Assembly: GCA_945861345.1 (NCBI GenBank)
Contig: CAMATX010000004.1
Location: 1-60,865 of the forward strand
Direction: 5' to 3'
Length of the DNA stretch: 60,865 bases
Source: Comamonas sp. lk
GTDB lineage: Bacteria > Pseudomonadota > Gammaproteobacteria > Burkholderiales > Burkholderiaceae_C
The position numbers and the translations under genes were made by a program. Of the stretch, positions 54,974 through 60,865 are shown one piece after another; positions within the stretch are counted from its first letter, which is position 1, and each line of letters begins with the position of its first letter. The notes under the pieces are model-generated. The model was not told where the DNA came from. It worked only from the letters and a program-made list of their open reading frames with translations, and did not search any database.

Positions 54974-55810
54974 ATGCGTCCTGTAAATCGTCTTTTCCAT
55001 TACTGGGCCACTTGGGCTACCCCTGGCGCAGGTGCGCAGAAATTTTTCAGCTATTTGGTCCTGGTTTTGTCACTGCTAGCGACAGTGCTCGTTGCGCTCA
55101 GCGCATCCCATCCCTACGTGAGACACACCAATACGATTGCTGCACTGTTTTGGATGGCGCTGCTGCTCGCACTGCGCCATGGCATCACCATTTCTAGAGT
55201 GTGTCATGCGGGGTCGGTAAGTGCGTTGATGCAAGTGTTCCTGACGGCGTGGTTCTCCGGTGGGGTGTATGCCAGTGCATTGGTCTGGATGCCGGTGCTC
55301 GTCATTGCGACCTACTTTTTGTTAGGACGCAATGTCGCTCTGATTTGGGTGCTGATCAACCTGCTGGCCTACACCATTTTGGCATTTGCACCCCCTTGGC
55401 CTGGCGCAGCACCTCCGGTTTCAGGCGTCTCCTCAGTGCAAGGTTTTATTGCACTGGTAGACCAGTCGTTGGTGTTTATTTCTATCACCTTGGTTATGCT
55501 TTTCTACTACCAATTTGATAAGAAAGCGTTTAAAGATCTTTCAAAGCGGCGAACCCAACTTCACGCCAAAAGTGATGCGCTCAAACGGAAAGAAGCGGCC
55601 CATGCACAATTGCTCGACTACGCGCAGAAAGAGCTGCCAAGCGCTATTGAGTCCATTGCGGTGTTAAACGACATCATGGCTACAGGTCTGCAGGGCAAGC
55701 CTGGTGCCTTGTTGGTGCTGGAACACACACAGCGCGCCACCCAAGCGATGCTGCAAGCGCTCCATTCACTTCACAAGCAGCCCACAAATTGGGAACGCCC
55801 ACCCGGGTAA
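54974..55810 (+). CDS. Membrane sensor-like protein without kinase domain
   Basis: A 278-residue protein related to the membrane half of the gene before it: FSGGVYASALVWMPVL here matches HSGGINSPYIACMPLL there, followed by RNVALIWVLINLL against MRWALVWLAIISI. About six helices (to residue 180) lead into a basic coiled coil and one DHp-like helical hairpin (LDYAQKELPSAIESI) without a phospho-acceptor His. It ends there, with no ATPase or receiver domain. ATG 54974 lies five bases after the preceding stop; a TTG overlapping that stop is possible. The two are probably one operon and may form a hetero-oligomer. Function unknown. Confidence 0.75.
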   Translation: MRPVNRLFHYWATWATPGAGAQKFFSYLVLVLSLLATVLVALSASHPYVRHTNTIAALFWMALLLALRHGITISRVCHAGSVSALMQVFLTAWFSGGVYASALVWMPVLVIATYFLLGRNVALIWVLINLLAYTILAFAPPWPGAAPPVSGVSSVQGFIALVDQSLVFISITLVMLFYYQFDKKAFKDLSKRRTQLHAKSDALKRKEAAHAQLLDYAQKELPSAIESIAVLNDIMATGLQGKPGALLVLEHTQRATQAMLQALHSLHKQPTNWERPPG

Positions 55811-55827
55811 GCAAACTCCTTTTTTGG

Positions 55828-56991
55828 CTACTGCACCAAAGCTACGGCTTGATCTACAAAGCGGTAAACCTCGGCCGGTATCTTCCCATTAGGGCCTTTG
55901 TCTTTTTTGTTACGCGTCTGCCCGGTGCGCACGATGACCAGATCCTGCGAGGGCACCACAATGACGTATTGTCCTTGGTGCCCTTGCATGGAATAAAACG
56001 GATGTTTGTAGTCCCAATCCACCCACAGTGAATGGCCATAAAAGGGCTCCAGGTCGGGCTTACGGATGCGTTGCACAAATTCTTTGTCCAGTAGTTGCTT
56101 GCCGGCCCACTGGCCGTCTTGCAGCAGCAACTGACCAAATTTGGCAAAGTCCTGGGTGGTCGCGAAAATACAGCAATAAGTGCGCTCCATGCCGCCTTCG
56201 CTCGCTTCCCGGTCCAACGTATATATCGCATCGCTGCCCATACCCAGGGCGGTCCACAGGCTACGCGACAGGTGCGTGCTGATACTCAAGTCCGGCTCTT
56301 TTGCCTGCAACGCCCGTTTCAGAAACACACCCAATAGCTGCGTGCTGCCACTGCTGTACTCATACGCACTGCCCGGCTCGCGCTCGAAACCTTGGTTCAA
56401 AACCAGTGCCTGTGCATCTTTGCCGAAGTACAGATTGGTGGTGACGTTAAACGGCAGGTAATAGTTTTCTGTCCAGTCGTGGCCCGACTTCATGCTCGAG
56501 AGTTGTGAAATCGTGGCTTTGCTGGCGCGCGGATCTTTGGCATATTCGCTAATCCGCTCGGTCAGCGGCGCATCAAAACTGCTGATGTAGCCTTGCTGCA
56601 CCGCCATTTGTACTTGCAAGGTGGTGATGGTTTTGGCCATAGAGAAGGAGTTGGTACGGCTTTGGGCGTTGTAAGCGCCGAAATACGACTCATGCACCAA
56701 CGCGCCTTTTTGGGCCACCAAGAAAGCCGCGCTGCGGTACTGCTGGTGATACTCCTGCATAGCAGGATCGAGCGGCTTTTGGTTGTAGCGGGCATCGCGG
56801 GGCCAAGGCTGCTCGGTACCTTTGGCGATGGCGCGCTGGGCGAAGTTCTCCGCATCATCGATATAAGCCGTACTGTGGCCATGCAAATAGGTGCCGCTGA
56901 TGGCTTTCCAGATGTAGCCATGGCCGCTGACCTGAATGCCAGCATAAATTACAAGCACTAGAGCCGATAGGGACATATATATTTTTTTCAC
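55828..56991 (-). CDS. Beta-lactamase-family serine hydrolase (class C / esterase type)
   Basis: A 387-residue serine hydrolase of the penicillin-binding-like fold. The N-terminus is a signal or membrane anchor (MSLSALVLVIYAGIQVSG). Catalytic SxxK is Ser117-Met-Ala-Lys120, the second motif is Tyr212-Ser-Ser214 and the third is HQG in MQGHQGQYVIVV. Such proteins may be esterases, D-aminopeptidases or amide hydrolases rather than beta-lactamases. GTG 56991 is chosen because AAAGG lies eight bases ahead; an internal ATG is at codon 6. It is convergent with the sensor pair (17-base gap) and lies 101 bases downstream of dnaE2 on the same strand. Confidence 0.88.
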   Translation of the reverse strand: MKKIYMSLSALVLVIYAGIQVSGHGYIWKAISGTYLHGHSTAYIDDAENFAQRAIAKGTEQPWPRDARYNQKPLDPAMQEYHQQYRSAAFLVAQKGALVHESYFGAYNAQSRTNSFSMAKTITTLQVQMAVQQGYISSFDAPLTERISEYAKDPRASKATISQLSSMKSGHDWTENYYLPFNVTTNLYFGKDAQALVLNQGFEREPGSAYEYSSGSTQLLGVFLKRALQAKEPDLSISTHLSRSLWTALGMGSDAIYTLDREASEGGMERTYCCIFATTQDFAKFGQLLLQDGQWAGKQLLDKEFVQRIRKPDLEPFYGHSLWVDWDYKHPFYSMQGHQGQYVIVVPSQDLVIVRTGQTRNKKDKGPNGKIPAEVYRFVDQAVALVQ

Positions 56992-57092
56992 GTTAAATGC
57001 CTTTGCAGTAGGTCTGCCGTCGATTTTTGTCAGCGCACGCGACTGGCTAGAGTTCCATTGTGCTACAGGGCGCGGAGCTTAGCAGTCGGGCG

Positions 57093-60000
57093 CTAGCGAA
57101 AGTCTCGGCTTTGCGCACTCAGGCTGCCCAACAAATGGGTTATGTCCACCAAGTGTTTGGCAATCAGATGGCAGACCTTTCCCCCGCTGTCGGTGTCGCG
57201 CTGCCAGACGCCATACACCGCCATAAGCCGGGCTCGCAGCAGCACCGGGCGCTGCTTTTCTTTCAGGCTTTTCCAAACAATGACATTGGTGTTGCCCGTC
57301 TCGTCCTCCAGCGTCACGAAGACCACGCCTTTAGCCGTCTGCGGTTGCTGGCGCATGGTGACAATGCCGCAGGTGCGCACCAAGCGGCCGTGCGGTAAGT
57401 CACGCAGTTGCGCTGCGGTGCTGAGCCTTTGCGCCGTCAGTTGCCCGCGCACAAATGCCAACGGGTGGCTGCGCAGGCTCAGGCCGGTGGCGGCGTAGTC
57501 AAAAACCACCTCTTGCGCCTCATGCGCAGGCGGCAGATGCAGCGAAGGTTCTTGAACCGGTACACCACGCAATAGTGCAGGCGCGCGATGCAGCGCCGAA
57601 GCGTCCCAGACCTGCTGGCGCCGGTGGCCACTCAGAGACCGCAAGGCGTCAGCGCTGGCCAGGGCCTTGAGGTCGCCCGCATCCAACGTGCAGCGCAGTG
57701 CCAGCGACTCGGTACTGGCAAAGGGTGCCTGCCCCCGCTCGGTGGCAATGCGCAGGCCAACGTCCTCCTGCAAGCCGCTGACCATGCGCAGACCCAAGCG
57801 GACAGCCGCTTGCGGCAAGGCGTAAGCCTGTGTTGCGGCGATCGCTACGGGCGCCTCCAGACTGCAATCCCAGTCGCTGTAGCTCACGTCGGCGGGCCGC
57901 ACCGTGAGGCTGTGACGGCGGGCGTCTTGCACGAGTTGGCTGGGGCTGTAAAAGCCCAGTGGTTGGCTGTTGAGCATGGCGGCCAAAAAGCAGGCGGGTT
58001 CGTGGCATTTGAGCCAGCAGCTCACATAAACCAAAAGCGCAAAACTGGCGGCGTGGCTTTCGGGAAAACCGTATTCACCAAAGCCTTCGATTTGTTTGAA
58101 CAGCGCATCGGCGTAGTCTTGCGTGTAGCCATTGGTGACCATAGCGCCGACCAAGCGTTCGTAAAAATGTTGCACCCCGCCCTGGCGTTTCCATGCGGCC
58201 ATGGAGCGGCGCAAACTGTCGGCCTCGCCGCCACTAAAGTTGGCCGCCGCCATGGCGATTTGCATCACTTGCTCCTGAAAAATAGGCACGCCCAATGTGC
58301 GCTTGAGCACTTCTTGTAAGGCCGTGCTGGCGTATTGCACGGCTTGCGGATTGGCGCGTGCTTTGAGGTAAGGATGCACCATGCCGCCCTGAATAGGACC
58401 GGGCCGCACGATGGCTACTTGCACCACCAAATCGTAAAAACAACGCGGCTTGAGGCGCGGCAGCATGCTCATTTGCGCGCGGCTTTCGATCTGGAAAACA
58501 CCAACGGTATCGGCCTGGCAAATCATGTCGTAGGTGGCCGGGTCTTCGGCCGGGATGTCTTGCAGGCGCAGCGGTTTGCCGCGCCACTGGCCTATCAAGT
58601 CCAGGCAGCGGTGGATGGCGCTGAGCATGCCCAGGGCCAGCACATCGACTTTGAGCAAGCCCACGGTGTCCAGGTCGTCTTTGTCCCACTGGATGATGCT
58701 GCGATCCGGCATAGCCGCGTTTTCTACCGGCACGATGCGCGTGAGCGGCCCTTGCGTCAGCACAAAGCCGCCTACGTGTTGGCTGAGGTGGCGCGGGAAG
58801 CCTTGTAGTTGCGTGGCCAAGTCAAGCCACAGTTGCAGGCGGCGGGGTGGTGGGATAGCGAGGTCACTTGCTTCCTCATGTGCTGCGCTTACCCGCTCTA
58901 TCGCGCTTTGCAAGCGCTCGGCCAGCACAGTGCGGCCATACATGCCAGGGTGTTCTTTGGCCAGCGCGTTAATCAGAGCTTCGGGGATTTGTAGCGCGCG
59001 CCCTACATCGCGCAGCGCGCTGCGTGGCCGGTAACGGGTGACCACGGCGGTAATCGCAGCGCGCTCGCGGCCATATTTGGCGTAGATGTATTGGATAACT
59101 TCTTCGCGCCGCTGGTGCTCAAAGTCCACGTCAATATCGGGCGGCTCGTCGCGCTCGCGCGAGATAAAGCGCTCAAACAATACGCTCATGCGCGAAGGGT
59201 CCACCTCGGTCACACCCAGGCAGTAGCACACCGCCGAATTGGCCGCCGAGCCACGCCCCTGGCACAAGATGCCCTGGCTGCGCGCAAAGCGCACGATGTC
59301 GTGCACCGTGAGGAAATACATCTCGTACTTCAACTCGGCAATCAGCGCCAACTCATGCTCCACTTGCGCGCGCACGTTCTCGGGCATGCCTGCGGGGTAG
59401 CGCACGCAGGCGCCCGCTTCGGTGTAATGGCGCAGCGTTTGCGCCGGTGTCTGGCCCGGCAACACGGCCTCTAGCGGGTAGTGGTAGCGCAAGCTGTCCA
59501 GCGAAAAACGGCAGCGGCGGGCAATCTCCAAAGTGTTCGCCAAATGCTCTGTATCAAACAAACTAGCCAAACGCGCGCGGCTGCGCAAATGCCGCTCCGC
59601 ATTGGCCTGCAAACCGCGCCCGCAGTGCGCCACCGGCAGGCGCTTGCGCACGGCGGTGATTACATCGTGCAAAGGCTTGCGCGAGCGCACATGCATTTGC
59701 ACCGCACCCACCGCAACTACTGGCAAGCCAGTCAAGCGCGCGATCTGGCGTATGCGCAAGCTGTGCAGCGCGTCCTGCGCGCCCAAGCTGCGCGTGGCGC
59801 CCAACCACACCTGCGCGCCACAGTGCGCGCGCGCAGCCGCTGCAATCGCACAGGCTTTTTCCATCGACAAAGCGGGCGGCAAAAGCAAAATAATTTCATT
59901 GCCTGCCAAGCTCGGCCAAGCCGCCCAGCCGCCTTGCGCAGGCTGCCAATGCAAGGCGTACTGCCCCTTGGGCGCGGCACGGCGCGCGCTGCTGATGAAC

Positions 60001-60410
60001 GCGCACAGATTGCCCCAACCCTGCAAATCGTGGGGCAGGGCGACGAAGCGAAAACATGCTTCGTCGGCAGAGGCTGAAGCAGACATCGCGTCCGGTGCCG
60101 CAGGAACAGTAGCTTGCGTGGCCGACTTTGTCAGACCTTGGCCACGGCGCGGCTTTGCCTCTGGCACAAACCAGGATGCGCGCACACCAAACTCAGCCCC
60201 CGGCAAGAACTGCAAGCCCGCCGCACGCGCCGCTTCGTGTGCGCGCACCACGCCCGCCACCGAGCACTCATCGGTCAGCGCCAGCGCCGCATAGCCCAAA
60301 GCCTTGGCCCGCGCCACCAACTCCTGCGGCAAAGACGCGCCATGCTGAAAACTGAACGCGCTGATGGCGTACAGCTCGGCATAGGCGGGGGACGGGGTGG
60401 CGGCGGGCAC
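57093..60410 (-). CDS. dnaE2: Error-prone DNA polymerase III alpha subunit DnaE2
   Basis: A 1105-residue C-family polymerase of the DnaE2 (ImuC) type used in SOS mutagenesis. The PHP domain (YAELYAISAFSFQHGASLPQ), palm with PDIDVDFEHQRREEVIQYIY, thumb/fingers HLSQHVGGFVLTQGPL and a C-terminal OB fold are all present. Start is GTG 60410: an in-frame TAA lies six codons earlier and no ATG fits. A strong LexA box lies 17 bases before the start. The usual partners imuA and imuB are not next to it in this window; it stands alone, divergent from a chromate transporter gene. Confidence 0.94.
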   Translation of the reverse strand: MPAATPSPAYAELYAISAFSFQHGASLPQELVARAKALGYAALALTDECSVAGVVRAHEAARAAGLQFLPGAEFGVRASWFVPEAKPRRGQGLTKSATQATVPAAPDAMSASASADEACFRFVALPHDLQGWGNLCAFISSARRAAPKGQYALHWQPAQGGWAAWPSLAGNEIILLLPPALSMEKACAIAAAARAHCGAQVWLGATRSLGAQDALHSLRIRQIARLTGLPVVAVGAVQMHVRSRKPLHDVITAVRKRLPVAHCGRGLQANAERHLRSRARLASLFDTEHLANTLEIARRCRFSLDSLRYHYPLEAVLPGQTPAQTLRHYTEAGACVRYPAGMPENVRAQVEHELALIAELKYEMYFLTVHDIVRFARSQGILCQGRGSAANSAVCYCLGVTEVDPSRMSVLFERFISRERDEPPDIDVDFEHQRREEVIQYIYAKYGRERAAITAVVTRYRPRSALRDVGRALQIPEALINALAKEHPGMYGRTVLAERLQSAIERVSAAHEEASDLAIPPPRRLQLWLDLATQLQGFPRHLSQHVGGFVLTQGPLTRIVPVENAAMPDRSIIQWDKDDLDTVGLLKVDVLALGMLSAIHRCLDLIGQWRGKPLRLQDIPAEDPATYDMICQADTVGVFQIESRAQMSMLPRLKPRCFYDLVVQVAIVRPGPIQGGMVHPYLKARANPQAVQYASTALQEVLKRTLGVPIFQEQVMQIAMAAANFSGGEADSLRRSMAAWKRQGGVQHFYERLVGAMVTNGYTQDYADALFKQIEGFGEYGFPESHAASFALLVYVSCWLKCHEPACFLAAMLNSQPLGFYSPSQLVQDARRHSLTVRPADVSYSDWDCSLEAPVAIAATQAYALPQAAVRLGLRMVSGLQEDVGLRIATERGQAPFASTESLALRCTLDAGDLKALASADALRSLSGHRRQQVWDASALHRAPALLRGVPVQEPSLHLPPAHEAQEVVFDYAATGLSLRSHPLAFVRGQLTAQRLSTAAQLRDLPHGRLVRTCGIVTMRQQPQTAKGVVFVTLEDETGNTNVIVWKSLKEKQRPVLLRARLMAVYGVWQRDTDSGGKVCHLIAKHLVDITHLLGSLSAQSRDFR

Positions 60411-60427
60411 AGAAGCTTCGTTTTAAA

Positions 60428-60447
60428 TACTGTATAAAAATACAGTA
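60428..60447. promoter_or_regulatory. LexA (SOS) box
   Basis: TACTGTATAAAAATACAGTA matches the E. coli-type LexA consensus at 18 of 20 positions, with CTG-N10-CAG intact. It overlaps the expected dnaE2 promoter, 17 bases from the GTG start, and is 62 bases ahead of the divergent chromate transporter gene. Confidence 0.92.
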
Positions 60448-60509
60448 TAAACAGGCGACTTAAAACATGCAGCGCCATTAGGATCATCCTTTGGATCTCG
60501 GAGAGCACC

Positions 60510-60865
60510 ATGAACACTGCTATCGCCAAGGACTCCGCAACCACCACCCCACCCCCCATCACCCTGCGCCAAGCCTGGCGGTTTTGGCTGAAGGTCGGCT
60601 TTATCAGCTTTGGCGGGCCGGCCGGGCAGATTGCGCTGCTCCACGAAGAGCTGGTGGAGCGGCGGCGTTGGATTTCGGATGCGCGCTTTTTGCATGCGCT
60701 CAATTACTGCATGGTGCTGCCGGGCCCGGAGGCGCAGCAGTTGGCCACGTACCTGGGCTGGCTGATGCACCGCACCTGGGGCGGCATCGTGGCGGGGGTT
60801 TTGTTTGTGCTGCCTTCGCTGTTTATCCTGATCGGCCTGTCGTGGGTGTATCTGGTGTTTGGCGG
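60510..60865 (+). CDS. chrA: Chromate transporter ChrA, N-terminal part (gene runs past the window)
   Basis: ATG 60510 follows CGGAGAGC and opens a frame that is still open at the last base, giving 118 residues. The N-terminal CHR domain is clear: [65 protein letters not shown]. The GGPAGQ and LPGPEAQQL motifs are those of ChrA family chromate efflux proteins. It is divergent from dnaE2. The possible effect of the LexA box on this gene is unknown. Confidence 0.93.
   Translation, partial: MNTAIAKDSATTTPPPITLRQAWRFWLKVGFISFGGPAGQIALLHEELVERRRWISDARFLHALNYCMVLPGPEAQQLATYLGWLMHRTWGGIVAGVLFVLPSLFILIGLSWVYLVFG

Overview
The window reads as chromosomal DNA of a betaproteobacterium, most likely order Burkholderiales, family Comamonadaceae (inferred). 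The grounds are high GC, protein families typical of that group (Bug-type solute receptor, PhoX with a Tat lipoprotein signal, SOS-controlled DnaE2, tandem glycine riboswitch ahead of gcvTHP) and dense gene packing. I see no tRNA, rRNA, CRISPR array or intact insertion sequence.

Layout. 1-1400: end of an ABC importer (permease tail, NMT1/THI5-like receptor) closed by a bidirectional terminator. 1530-3713: PhoX phosphatase with a possible Pho box. 4105-13836: a reactive-sulfur locus. An ArsR-family regulator is divergent, across a near-perfect palindrome, from a run of RND adaptor, RND pump, DUF2892 membrane protein, thioredoxin TrxC, sulfide:quinone oxidoreductase, OsmC protein and rhodanese. 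A decayed second copy of the pump-DUF2892-trxC part follows: the pump is 5'-truncated, trxC has lost its active site, and only the DUF2892 gene is intact. 13890-21224: one-carbon metabolism (fhs, 5-formyl-THF cyclo-ligase, gcvP, gcvH, gcvT) behind a tandem glycine riboswitch.

21254-26165: a Bug receptor, a BKACE enzyme, an agmatinase-family ureohydrolase and an M3 oligopeptidase, all on the minus strand. 26282-31831: a complete oligopeptide-type ABC importer (receptor, two permeases, fused double ATPase). 31853-47214: a long minus-strand run containing an RND adaptor and pump, a secreted TAP-like alpha/beta hydrolase, an ABC ATPase/permease pair, a second ABC ATPase, a giant ABC-2 permease fused to an M1 aminopeptidase, and a secreted M16 peptidase. 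A second M16 paralogue is divergent at 47543-50287. The mixture of exporters and peptidases suggests a peptide export or processing system with no assigned function.

50284-53071: an EamA transporter and an Xaa-Pro aminopeptidase. 53253-55810: two tandem membrane sensors sharing a related N-terminal membrane domain. The first has hybrid-histidine-kinase architecture but has lost the phospho-acceptor His, N-box Asn residues and receiver Asp. The second stops after a DHp-like helix and has no ATPase domain. They sit behind a strikingly AT-rich leader with two perfect palindromes. 55828-60865: a beta-lactamase-family serine hydrolase, dnaE2 with a near-consensus LexA box, and the start of a chromate transporter gene.

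The strongest candidates for undescribed biology are the phosphotransfer-dead sensor pair, the sulfide operon that includes an RND pump (with its decayed duplicate), and the ABC/M1/M16 export-peptidase cluster.
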